DNA of 64,000 nt from Mantamonas sphyraenae (taxonomy: Eukaryota > CRuMs > Mantamonadidae), in assembly GCA_026936335.1 (NCBI GenBank), contig JAPMXV010000002.1, positions 124,001 to 188,000 of the forward strand, in the 5' to 3' direction. Position numbers and translations under genes: made by a program. Numbering within the stretch: position 1 is the stretch's first letter; each line of letters starts with the position of its first letter. This document shows positions 33,354 through 45,000 of this stretch, in pieces. The notes below the pieces were generated by a model. The model was given only the letters and a program-made list of their open reading frames with translations. It was not told the DNA's origin and ran no database searches.

Positions 33354-36300
33354 TTATCGAGAGGCAGCTGATTCGAGGCCACCAAAGAGAGACTTTGGCA
33401 CGTGTGTTTCCAACGCCATGCCGGAACCGTCCTGGGCTGAGCCAGTGGCATCGTTATCGTCGTCGTCGTCGTCGTCGTCGTCATCGTCATCTCCTTCCCC
33501 GTCGTCATCACCACTGTCCTCGTCCTCGTCATCATCATCATCATCATCATCGTCATCAATGTCGATTGCGTCTGGGTTGATCTGTGCGACTGCCTGTTGC
33601 TTGTCTGCTTGTCCCTTGGCCTTGGCCTTTCCCTTGGCAAAGTCCTGCTCGGCAGCAGCCTCCTTGGCAGCGAGTTCCTCCTCGGCCTTGGCCTGTTCCA
33701 AGGCCTCCATTTTGGACTGTTCGGTGGAGGGCACAAACGGCTGGATGTCGTCCTCCTCATCCTCGTCTGCGCCGATGCTTGCTTCGAGGTTGAACTTGGC
33801 CAGCACCGAACGCTGGATGCGCAGAAACTCCTTGTAGGTGTCTTCGTTGCCGTAACGAAACTCAAACGCTTCCCAAATCTTCCAGTACTTGGGCATCTTG
33901 CGCGGATTGCAGTACTGGGAGCCGTGTGTGAGGATGTAGCGCGCGCGGTCAATCTCGCCCAGTCGGATCTCCAGACGAGCGTACTCGACACACAGATCGC
34001 CCAGGAACTTGTCGGGCACCTTTTCAATGGCCTCCTGGTAAATGTCGCGTGTGGCGGTGGCGCCGAAATACTCTGCGGTTTTGCGGATGTACAAGCGATA
34101 CATGTCGGCCATGTCGAGGATGGGCACGGCGGCGGTGGCCCTGTGCAGGACGCGCAGAGAATTGCGTGCCACGCTGTACTGCTCCTCCAGGTAGGCATAC
34201 ATGAGGTAGAGGGGTTTGGCCTGATCGGCGGGAGCTGCGGCAATGGCTTGCTCAAACATGTCGCGCGCACGCTCGAGCTTGTCGCCCTCGTAGCGACGCA
34301 CAAACTTGGTGAGGTAGGTGAGCCAGATGTCCTTGACGTGCGGGTACTTGAACAAGGCCACGCCCTTTTCGTAGATTTGGAAGCTCTCCTCAAAGTATGC
34401 GTTCTCCTCCATCATGGCGGCGTAGTTGAGGATGATGCGTGGTGTGGCCACCTTGAGTTCGATGATGCGTTCGTAGACGGCCTTGGCCGAGGCCAGGGTG
34501 CCCAGGTTCTCCTCCAGGTCGGCGTACAGGGACCACAGGCGTGTGCTCATGTGCAGGCGGTCATGCACAGAGAGAGACTCGTCCCAGTACTCTGTGCGAC
34601 GCAGAGCACGTGCGGTGGGCTTTGTGGCGCGCTGACACAAAGCCAGGGCTTGGCGGTAGTGTGCGTTGCGCAGGTGCATCTCGATAAACTCGCACCAGAC
34701 GTCGGTGAGCTCGTCCACAGATTTGTGCGGCGCCTTGACGGCGTCCTCCATGACGGCCACGGCTGCGTCGTAGTCGCCTTGCCTTTCGTGGAACTTGGCC
34801 CATTCGATCCAAAGGGTGGCAAAACGGCCTGTGGCCTTGCGCGGGTTGACCTTGACCACAGCCTGGCGGTACGTTTCAGCGACGGCGCGTGCGTTGTGTG
34901 CAAACAGACGAGCACGCATGAGCCACTCGTGGACATTGTGTGGATTCTGACGCAGGAGGACAGAGTTGACCAGGAGGGGACGGCGGTCGGCGAGATCGGA
35001 GATGCGACTGAAACGCATCTCCAGGTCGATGTCCAGCGTGTCGACGTCGCCATCGCCAGCTGCCGCAGCGTCCTCCTTCATCTGCAGTTGTGCAGTGAGC
35101 ACCGACTCTTCAAAGGTGGAGTACGCGTCAAAGACCTGTGAAAAGTCGCGCACGGTGTGCACGGAGAGCATGGCCTCTTCAAACACGTCCCTGGCCTGCT
35201 CAAACTGGCTTCCACGAATAAAATAGTCGGCCAGTGCACACCAAAGCGTGCCTGCCTCGTCGCTGTACCGTTCCAACCCCGATCGGATGACTGCCTCGCT
35301 GTCCACCGAGCTGATCTTGCCCGGATTCCGAGCCAGCAGCTCGCACAGTTCCACCCACAGGTCATGCTTCGTGCGACTGTACATGGAAGCAAACTGGAGG
35401 GAACGCACGTGCACAGTATGTGTGTGTGTGTGTGTGTGTCAGTGTCAGCGTCGGTGGCAACAGCGAGGCACACATGTCAGTCCAGCCTACCTTTTCGTCG
35501 TTGGCAGCCTGCAGCAGCATCGTGGCAGCCTCGTCGAGGCGGTCCGCTGTGCGTGCAAAGGCGATGAAATCCTCGATTTTGTGTGGGTAGATCTGATGGG
35601 TGGGGGGGTGGAGACGGGGCAGTGCCGGGTGAGGTGTGAGCGGAAGATGGGCCGGGCCGTCGCATGTTTGTGGGTTTTTTGGCGCGTAGTGTGTATGCGT
35701 GGGAAAGAGGGGCAAGGGGGACGGGCAACACACCTGGATGTAGCGTCGAAAGACGCGGATGGCTGTCTCTGTGGGCACGTGTGGCTGGGAGACAAAGGGA
35801 ATGTACAAGGCCCAGATGCGGTGGTGCTGGGTGATGGGCAGGGCAGTGAGGGCACGATCAAAGGTGTGTCGCGTACGCGTGATCCAGTGGCGATGGATGA
35901 GAAGGAGACGAAGGTAGAGCTCCCACACCTTTGGCATCTTGTTGAGAAAGAGTAGGGCATGCTCAAACAGGTCCAGGGTGCGCTTGTAGCTGGGATGACT
36001 CAGCGGCAGGCGAGGCTGCCCATGAGGCAACTCGGCAAGCGAAGCGTCGCCAGAGGACGCAGACGCAGAGGCGGAGGACGAAGAGGACGAGGAGGACGAG
36101 TCCCCCACGAGGTCAAAGCCCAGCTGGTGATAGAGACGCTCGCTCAGGTAGGCATACCAAAGCTTGTAGGAGCCGGGCAGGACCTTGAGGGCGCGCTCGA
36201 AAACAACGAAGCGCTTGGAGACGGACGCAGTCTTGAGGAAGGTGATGTAAGCCCACCAGGGGCGCACTGCGTATGGGTTCTTGGCAACGTCTTCCTCAAA

Positions 36301-36472
36301 CTGCAGCGAGTCCTGTGGACGAGAAAGACACAGCAAAGCGGAAGGAGCAGGGAGAATGCAACAAGGCGGGGGTGAGCGATGAGCATCGGCGCTCAGGAAC
36401 CAGGAACGAGGGGGAAGGGGAGGGGGAGGGGCGGGAGGGGCGGGAGGACGGGATGGGCGAGTGTTGAGGGCG

Positions 36473-36508
<36 letters not shown>

Positions 36509-36518
36509 TGCGTACCAT
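33354..36518 (-). CDS. SYF1: Pre-mRNA-splicing factor Syf1/XAB2, four exons
   Basis: Exons 36518-36516 (only the ATG), 36312-35734, 35592-35491 and 35393-33354; all three introns are phase 0 (203, 141 and 97 bp; donors GTACGC, GTGTGT, GTAGGC). 907 residues. HAT repeats run through nearly the whole protein. Syf1-specific blocks include YKLWYAYL, THTRHTFDRALTALPITQHHRIW-like sequence, RRPLLVNSVLLRQNPHNVHEW, KATGRFATLWIEWAKF, ATPRIILNYAAMMEE and the C-terminal LFGGLE. Syf1/XAB2 is a scaffold of the NineTeen/Intron-binding complex of the spliceosome and also acts in transcription-coupled repair in animals. An acidic poly-Asp tract lies at about 33435-33560. The start exon is inferred: the only nearby upstream ATG followed by a fitting phase-0 donor is at 36518; conserved residues begin immediately after the acceptor (DSLQFEEDVAKNP). 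It is divergent from the LARP gene by 49 bp. Confidence 0.92.
36473..36507. repeat. (GT)n microsatellite in Syf1 intron 1
   Basis: About 17 uninterrupted GT dinucleotides, the longest dinucleotide run in the window. It is within the first intron of Syf1, near the divergent LARP start. Confidence 0.9.
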
Positions 36519-36567
36519 TGTGGGATGATGGGTTGGCGGCGCCCTCGCAACCAACCTCACGACGACG
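36519..36567. promoter_or_regulatory. 49-bp gap between divergent Syf1 and LARP start codons
   Basis: The inferred Syf1 start (36518, minus) and the LARP start (36568, plus) are only 49 bp apart. Transcription start sites must therefore overlap or lie within introns or coding sequence of the partner. The long (GT)n/(CA)n run at 36473-36507 lies just inside Syf1 intron 1 and could be part of the shared control region; that is inference. Confidence 0.4.
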
Positions 36568-38515
36568 ATGTCCACGACGAGCATTGCGGATCGGCTGAAC
36601 GCGATCATGGTGCGGTTCAACCTGCTGGACAACTACGATTTGCTGGAGGCCATGGATGAGGAATACTGGGTGAGCGTGGAGACGCTGGTGAAGCTGGACA
36701 GCAGCCTGGCAGAGTTGAGCCAAGGCGAGGGCGCTCGCGTGGCAGAGGCGCTGGGCAGCGAGGGCACGCCGTTGGTGGAGGTCAAACGCGAAACCAACAC
36801 AAAGGAGGGATCGGAGGAGGAGACGGAGGAGGAGAAACAACAAAGCGTGCTGGTGCGTCCGCGAGACGTGTGCAGGAACACGCTGATTCTGCGAGACATT
36901 GCCCACTCTGCCTCCGAGGAGGCTGTCCGTGCGCTGTTTACGCCCAACGAAGCCGGTGAGGCGTGTCCGGGCACTCCGCTGTTTCTGCGCGGCGACATTG
37001 GCGACAATTGGTTTGTAACGTAAGTGCAACAGGGCGTGTGGGCGGCGTGTGCAGTCCGGCCAAAATGAGGGCTGCGCGAACGCACAGCTGGCAATTCCAC
37101 CGCGGGGCCGTCACGTGCGCCACACACTCGCATGCGAGTGTGTAGGGCGTCCATGTGCATCCCCGCGTACGGGGGAGGTGTGAGAGCCCGGTGTGCATGT
37201 GCGAGCAAAGGCATGGCGAGGTGCGGGTCGCCGGAAGTGTGCGTGCATGCATGGGCCAAGGGTGGCCCGGTGACCTGTTTCCTGTGTACGGACGTGAGGG
37301 CACACAGCGACCCATGTGGCAGGTTGGGTGGCACCCCAGGGGCGTGGGGGCATGGTTTGTGGAGACCTTTGACTGACCCGTGTGTGCTTGCACTGGCCAT
37401 CGGCGGCAAACTCGCATGTCTGTGATCTCTTGGGCTGGGATCGGGAAATCCGGCCCGGGTTGCGTAGCTTGGAGTCTGCGGACGCAGCCACGGACACGCT
37501 GTTCTTCCTTCGACAGCACAAGACATTTGAAGGCGAGTCGGTGGCATGTGCAGTGCGGTCGGAAAAGTCGCTGCATCGCTCGCTGGCAGACGTGCTGCAC
37601 CAGTTGAGTGTGCAACAGCGCAACGCCGAGGTGGCTGCAGCCAGCCACAATGGCACCAACGCAAACGCACCTGCTTTCAATCCGTATGCACACGGCATGC
37701 AAGGAGGCCAGTACGTGGCCATGGGTGCCGGCATGGGTGCAGGAGGAGCATGGAATGGCAAGCGCGGCCAAGGATTCCGTGCTGCCGGAGGCAAGCAGAA
37801 CGCAGGCGGACGCAGGAATAACAAGCAAAATGGCAATCAGAGCTACAACGGTGCCGAGGAGGGGACAACGGGCGGCAGCAAGCGCAGGAGGAAAAAGAAG
37901 AACCGAGGGCGCAACAACAACGGCGGCGGCGGTGGCGGCGGCGGTGGTGGCGGTGACGGAGGAGGCGCAAACAACGGCAACAACGGCTTCTTTGGATCCA
38001 GCAGCGCACAAACACAGCCTGCCAAGACGGTGGTACTGTCCGAGTCGGACTTTCCCAACCTGGACGGCGAGGAGGTGGACGGCACGAGCAACAGCAACAG
38101 CAACAGCGCAAGCGCAAACACGGGAGCGTGGGGCTCGGGTGCAGGCATGAAGCGTGTACTGCAAGGAGGAGGAGGAGGAAGCAACGGCACAGGTGCGGGC
38201 GGCAAGAAGCAACAGCAGACAAAGAGCAATGGCAAACAACAGCAGCAGCAGCAGAAGCTGCAGCAAAGCACTGGCACCACAATGGACGGCAGCAGCAACA
38301 GTGGAAGCGCAAGCGCAAGCGAGAGCAAGTCTTCTCCAGGCGGCACACAGCAGTCCACTGCAAACAGCAATAGCAACAGCAACAGCAGCAGCAGCAGCAG
38401 CAACAGCAACGAAGGAAGCGTAAGCCAGACCGCTCAGGAGGAGCAGACATCATCAGCAGGCGCCCAAGAAGGAGACAACAAGCCGTTTGTGTGGCGTGAC
38501 CTGCTCAGCAAGTGA
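36568..38515 (+). CDS. LARP4-like La-motif/RRM RNA-binding protein, two exons
   Basis: Exon 1 36568-37019 and exon 2 37468-38515, joined over a 448-bp phase-2 intron (GTAAGT...GCGTAG, CTGAC at 37373-37377); 499 residues. Residues 1-50 fit the second half of a La motif (NLLDNYDLLEAMDEEYW...SVETLVKL). Residues ~100-195 fit the LARP4-type RRM (NTLILRDIAHSASEEAVRALF ... NWFVTLES spanning the splice, then FFLRQHKTFEGESV). Residues 225-499 are low-complexity Gly/Ser/Asn/Gln, with AFNPYAHGM resembling a PAM2 poly(A)-binding-protein motif, ESDFPNL, and a conserved-looking end NKPFVWRDLLSK. LARP4 proteins bind poly(A) and PABP and stabilise mRNA. Oddity: the usual aromatic EYYFS stretch of the La motif is replaced by NAIMVRF. 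Subfamily assignment is inference from the RRM. Confidence 0.75.
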
Positions 38516-39002
38516 AAAACAGGAGGTTGGTGAGTGGAGGAGAGGGGTGAGGATGAAATGGAGGCCCCAACGCGGCGGATTTTTGTGATGACCATGTGTT
38601 CATTCTTTGCACATCCTGTCTGCTGCACTCGCTGCAACTCCATGTGCACACTCTCGCAGGCACTGTTGTGTGGGGTGGCGGTGGCGACACTCGTCTGCAC
38701 AGCGACGCGGTACACACACACGACCGCATCCGTGCACCACCGAGTTTCCTTCGGTGGCCCAGTTGTTGTGTAGTTTTGGGAATGGTTGTTGTTGACGATG
38801 TTTGTAGTTTGTGTCGAAAGTGATGGTGTCCAAGGGGTTGCCGGGACAGAAGCCCAGCTGCAGAAAGTCTGTCGTTGCCAGACACACACAGGCACAAACG
38901 GCGAGAGGCGTGAATCAGGAAGCGCCAACGCGAGCCAGCGGCAAAGAGGCTGCGCAAAAGGGGCCCACATGGCCAGTGGGTGGGTGGGTCCGCACACCGA
39001 CC
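38516..39002. other. Convergent intergenic region
   Basis: 487 bp between the LARP stop and the stop of the polycationic protein gene, presumably two 3' UTRs. The part at about 38765-38820 is GT-rich (TTGTTGTTGACG). I find no coding potential or RNA gene. Confidence 0.4.
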
Positions 39003-42000
39003 TTACTCGGTGATCTGCTCGGCGGCACAGACGTAGCGCACGCCACGGAGGGTGACGATCTGACCCGGGTAGCACATGCGGCGCACCGACTTGGGGCACG
39101 TACGCATGGCAACGCGCGCAGAGACGAGGAACTTGCTCTTGAGCGTCTTCTCCACGGCGGCGGTCTTTTGGTCCTGGGCAAGCTGCATCTGCATCTTGAG
39201 CTCGTTGGCAAACTCGGACCACTTCTTGGGCAGCACCGACTTGAAGGTCGAGTCGAAGCGGCTCATGTAGCGCTCGATGCGGTCGATGCCCTGGTAGGCA
39301 AGGAAGCGCAGCTTGTGGGCGCGAATGACCACGTCGGCGGTCAGCTTCTCGCGCACGAGCTTGACGTACTCCTCGACGTTGTTCTCCAGCTGCATGAGCT
39401 GCTTGAGGATCTCGTCCTTGACGTACGACGGGTACGTGGGGTTGGCACGGTCCAGGCCGTCGTTGGCCTTCATGCGTGCCTCGCGCAGGGTGCGGCCCAC
39501 GTAGATCTGGAAGCGCTTGCCAAAGGCCTTGGTGCCGGCCTTGGTCATCTTGGCCATGTCGGCCTTGAGCTCGTCGTAGTCGTACACAATGTCCTTGATG
39601 GCCTGTGTGGTGCGCTGAGCCTTGGTGGCCTTGCGCAGGATGACGTCGAGCTTGAAGAGCTCCGTGGCCGCGGTCTTGAACTGTTCGCGCAGCTTCATCT
39701 CCTTGACGCTGACGACGTTCTTGACCTTGGGGCGCACGACCTTGGTGCCCTTGGGCAGGTGCTTGTTGAAGTAGGTGATCTCCTTCTCGATGGCAGCCTT
39801 CTCGGCGCCACGCTTGGCCTTCTCCTTGAGGGCGTTGGTGGAGCGCCACTGGCGCCACTTCTGCTTCCAGCCCTCGGTGATCTTGCCGCTGGTCTCGCTG
39901 AACGCCTTGGTGAAGCGGCCGAGGTGCACGGTCTTGCCCTGGTGCACAATCTTGCCAAACGACTCGACGGCCTTGTCCAGGGTGATCTTCTTGGCCTTGA
40001 AGGCGGCGCGCAGGGCCATTGCGTCCTTGAGCTTGTTGGTAAACTCGACGCCCCAGCTGTCCTTGAGCTTCTTCAGGGTGGCGCCGGCCACCTTGCCCGA
40101 GATCTTGCCCGTGACAAAGTCCTTCTTGACCTTGGCGAGCTGAGCGCGGCTCTTCTTCCACTGCTCGGCGGTCTCGCTGTTGCGGTGGAAGCGGAAGAAG
40201 CCCCAGCCCTTGCCGTTGTACTTCTTGACCTGCTCGGCGTACTCGAGGGGCGAGTCGTCGCCGCCGTTGCCGCCGAGGTCACGCTTGAGCTCGGCCAGCT
40301 TGAAGCGGTACGAGTTGAACATGGGCACGGCCTTGGGGTCGACGTGCGGCGAAGCGACGGCTGCGTCGAGGGCCTTCTTGATGTCGCCGAGGATCTTGGG
40401 CGACGGGTTGTAGCCCTGGTTGAGGACGCGACGCAGGTAGGCGTAGCGCTTGACCTCGTGCTTGTGGGCGTTCCTGAACACCACATACTTGGCCCAGAGG
40501 GCGGACCAGTGTGCGTTGACGGTGGCCTTGCCGCGGATGGTCATCTCGAGGCCGTGGAGACGGCGCGAAGTGTATCGCTTGGGGAACTTGCCGAGGACCT
40601 TGGCGCGGTGCTGGCGGAACTCCTTAAAGTTCTTGAACTGCCACTTGTACTTCTTCTCGCGGAAGCGCTTGTCCTTCTTGGCGACCTGATCGCGCATGGC
40701 AGTCCACAGCTTGTGGGCCTTCTCCATGTCGAGGTCGATGGCGCTCTCGGCACCCGTGGGGTTGAGCTTGAGTTGGTGCAGGTCCTTGGGCTTGGCGCAG
40801 GCGCAAGTGGGGCAGCCCGTGTTCTTGTCGTACGCATAACCGTACACGCAGTTGAGCTTGCAGGTAAACTTGGGGCAAGGCTTGAGCTGAGCGCCGGGCT
40901 TGCCGTACCACTTGGGCACGCCAAAGTTGCGCTGGTGGCCGTGGGTGGCGTTGACGAAACGTGTGCGCCACTTTCCGCGGAACCAGGTGCCCGGGAAGAA
41001 CGGGTAGAGGATCTCCTTGTTGTCTTCGAGGCCACGAGGGGCGTGGTTGGCCCACTTCTCAAACATGGGACCGTAGGCGGCGACCATCTTGCCAGCAAAG
41101 TTGGCGTCCGTCTGCATCTTCTTGTAGTTCTTGCGCAGGGTGGCGGCAGTGAAGGCGCGCTTGACACGCTGGGCCTTGCGCCAGGCGCGGTGGTCCGGGT
41201 TCTTGTAGCGCCAGGTGGCGTCGTGGTACATGAAGCGCCAGTAGCGGATAAAGGCCAGGCGCTGACGGCGCCAGCGCAGGGTGCGGCGACGGTAACGCAT
41301 GGCAGCCTTGCGTGCGGCGGCAGCGGCACGGGCCTTGGCACGGTAGGTGTTGAAGGCAGTGAAGATCTTGTGGAGCGAGACCTTGCAGGCGCGCAGGCGG
41401 TCCTGGATGGCGTTGGCCTGCTTGCGCTTGGCAGTGAGGGTCTTGGAGCCGGCCTCGGTGCCCTCGAGGGCCATGACGGCGCCGCGAGCCTTGTTGTACT
41501 GGTTGTTCAGCAGGCTGCACTTGGAGCGGCTGCGCCTGAGGACGGCGAGGCGCTTGGCGACGGCGTTCTTGAGCGCACGAAGCTGCTGCTTGTAGAGAAG
41601 CTTGGCGTTCTTGATGGCGTTGCGGTCCTGGCGGCGACGGATGCGCTGGCGCAGGGCGCGAGCCTTCTGCTTCTTGCGCAGAGCGGCCTTCTTCTTCTTG
41701 AGGGCGGCGAGGCGAGCGCGGCGCTTGGCACGGCGGGCGATGCCCTTGGCACGCTTCATGTCGTCGCGCTTGAGCTGCTTGGCGGCAGCGGCGCAACCGT
41801 GCTTCTGCGTGCCGCGCTTGCACTTGGCAAGGAAGCGACGCAGGCGGTTGTCATAGGAGCGGCGGTGACGACGCACGATGGCGACGTACTTGCGCGACTT
41901 GCGCTGCAGGGCCTTGACGCGCATGTTGATGCGTGCGTAGCGAGTGTTGTACACGCTGGCGCGGGTCTTGACGATCGACAGCTTGGCGTTGAACTTCTTG

Positions 42001-45000
42001 ATGAGGCTGGCCTTGACGTTCATCTTGGGCAGAGAGCGCTGGACAGCGTTGGCAAGGCGCAGGTGGCGGTTGGCGATGCGCTGCTTGCGCTGAACGGCGC
42101 GCAGAGAGCGCACGAGAACACGCAGGCGGCGGCGCACATGGCGCTGCTTGCGCACGTACTCGCCGTTGATGCGCGAGCGGATGCCACGGCCCTCGAGGAC
42201 GAGGCTGTAGCGAGCCTTGCCCGAGAGCTTGGCGTTGGCCAGGGCCTTTGCGATGACGGTCAGGCGGCGGATGCGCAGCTTGGCGAGGAGGCTTTCCTGC
42301 TTGCGAGCGGTGCGCTTGAGGGAAGCACGCTTGACGCGGTTTGCGCGCAGGCGCTTCTTGAGCACGGGCTGGAAGGTGCAGGCCTCGTCACCCTTCTTGG
42401 AGTCGGAGTCCTTGATGCCGAGAGCCTTCTTGGTCTTGGCCAGGAGCTTCTTCTCGCGTGCGAGCTGCTGCTTGAGGCTGAGCTTGCGCTTCTTGTAGCC
42501 GCAGTGCTTGCGCAGACGCTTGTAGGCGTAGGCGGTACGTGCGACCTGGATGCGGTTGACGCTCTGGGCCTTGCGCGTGCGCAGGAGAGCCAGGACAAGA
42601 GTGCGCTCACCGCGCGAAAAGGTGACCTTGTTGGCGGCGACGAGGGCAAGCTTCTTGGTGAGGCGTGCCTCGACAGACTCGCGGAAAGCCTGGCCGGCAA
42701 GGACCCAGCGGCGGTGGGCGCGTGCAGCAGAGCGCTTGCAGGCTGCGCTGAGGCGCAGGGTGCTGTTGAGCTTGATGACGGTGCGGTTCTTTGCGTCCTT
42801 CTGGTGCTTGGTGGGCAGCTTCTTGCTCAGCCAGACGATGTGCTGCAGGCGCTTGGCGATGGAGGCGCAGCGACGGCGCATCTTGCGCTTGGCGTTGCGT
42901 GCGTTGCGCAGGACAGTGCGAGCGTGCTTGATGACACCACGCAGGCGCTTGACGCTGAGCTTGGCCATCTTGTTGATGCGTGCTGCGCGACGGGCCATAA
43001 AGGCGGCGCTGCGGGCCTTGGCGGCACGAGCACGAGCGCGCTTGACATCAAAGGCAGCCTTGCGTGCGGCCTGGCGACGAGCGCGCTCCTTGCGGATCTG
43101 GGCCTGGGCCTTGCGGTATGCAGAGGCGCGGTTCTTGGCGAGCAGATAGAGGCGAGCGACGGCGTCGGCGTTGCGTGCGATGGCGCGCAGGCGGCGAGCA
43201 GCCTTGACCTGGCGCCAGTAGGCGGCGGTGGCCTTCTTGAGCTGGGCCTGGGCCTTGCGCAGCTGGGCGCGCGCAACGTGCACATCCTTGGCCTTCTTCT
43301 CGGCGTTGGCGGCGGCGGCAGAGGCAGAGGCGTCGGCAGAAGCCTTGGCCTTGCCCGAGGCCTCGGCGGCCATGGTGCGTGCATCCTTGGCAGCCTCGGC
43401 GGCGTCCTTGGCGGCCTGCTGGGCGAGGTGCAGCTCGCGCTTGGCCTTGCTGACCAGGGTGAACTGAGCGGTGCGCTTGGCAAGCAGCGCCTTGGCCTTC
43501 TTCTGGGCCTTGACGGCGTTGGCGCGCTTCTTGGCGGCGATGGCGCGGTACTTCTTGAGGTCCTCCTTGCGCTTGGCCTCCTTGGCCTCGGCAATGAGCT
43601 TGTTCAAGATGCGGCGGTCCACATTGCAACTGTCCGGCCACTTGAGGCAGATCGGGTCGATCTTGCCGTTCTGGAGGTACGCACCCTTGGAGTACTTGGG
43701 GCGGCGGCGGATCTTGCGACCCTTGCGACCCTTGCGACCCTTGCGACCCTTGCGACCCTTGCGACCCTTGCGACCCTTGCGACCCTTGCGACCCTTGCGA
43801 CCCTTGCGACCCTTGCGACCCTTGCGACCCTTGCGACCCTTGCGACCCTTGCGGCGACGCACACGGCGAACAGCCTTGCGGACACGACGGCGCACACGGC
43901 GAACAGCCTTGCGCACACGGCGCACGGGGTTCTTGCGCACACGGCGCACGGGGTTCTTCTTGCTGCGGATGTACGAGTTGTAACGCGTGCGGACGCAGCG
44001 GAAGAACAGGTACGGGTTCTTCTTGTAGCGGCGCTGGCAGTAGCTGCGAGTGCTGTTGCGCACGCGCGAGTTGCGGATGCGGCGCAGGAGCTGGTTGGCG
44101 CTGCGAGTGTACTTGCGGTTCTTGGCCTGGGACTTGCGCACGTCCTTGAGGTAGTAGACACGCATGCAGGCGGTGTACGAACGCACGCGCTTGCGGTAGT
44201 GCTTGTTGCAGGCGCGAGCGGCCTGGCGCTTGATGGCGGCGTGGCGGATGCGCTTGTAGTAGGCGCGGCCCTGGTTGCGGATACGCTGGATGACCTTGCG
44301 GTCGTTGGCGCGGAACGCAGCCAGCTGGCGCGAGGCGCAGCTGCGGTAGCTGACGGCACGCTTGACCGTCTTGGCACCACGCAGGATGCGGCCGCACACG
44401 CGGTGAGCGGTGTTGCGGCGCGACCCGTTGCGGATGCGGTTGATCATGCGGCGAGCCTGCTGCACAATCTTGCGGTAACCGTGCTGAGTGTCCAGCCAGC
44501 GGCGGTAGCTGTTGTACTGCGCGTTGTAGCACAGGTACAGGTTGCGCGGGCTGTTGCGAGCGTAGCGGCAGCGCTTGACGGCCGCGTTGCGGCGAGCGCG
44601 GTTGCGGATGCCGGCGAGGCGTGCGGCGGCCAGGCGACGGTAGCGACGGTTTTGGTTAGCCTTGTTCGTGGCCACTGCCTTGCGCCAGATGTTGTAGCGT
44701 TGACGCACGCAGTTGAAATACTTGACGTGCTGCTTGATCTGACGGCGGCAGACGCGACGTGCGGCGTTGGCCGTGCCACGCGGCATGCGGCGCAGCAAAA
44801 GTGCGGCCTGGCGCATCGACTGCTTCTTCTGAGCGTTGAAGAACGCACGCCACTGGTTGGTGGCGCAGCGGTAGTACTGCTGGGGCACGCGCAGCTGGCG
44901 GCGGCAGGCGCCGATGGCACGCTGGCGAGTGGCGTTGGGGCGGATGCCGTTGAACATGCGACGGGCACGGTTCAGCCACAAGCGGTTCTTGTTGGCGGCC

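Noticed and set aside
33597-35141. Plus-strand 514-codon ORF opposite Syf1
   Set aside because: Antisense of conserved HAT repeats.
37020-37467. Short ORFs inside the LARP intron
   Set aside because: The intron is supported by reading-phase and by RRM continuity across the junction; the ORFs have no protein-like features.
43713-43852. CRISPR-like array
   Set aside because: 9-bp direct repeats without spacers, in-frame within a eukaryotic coding region.
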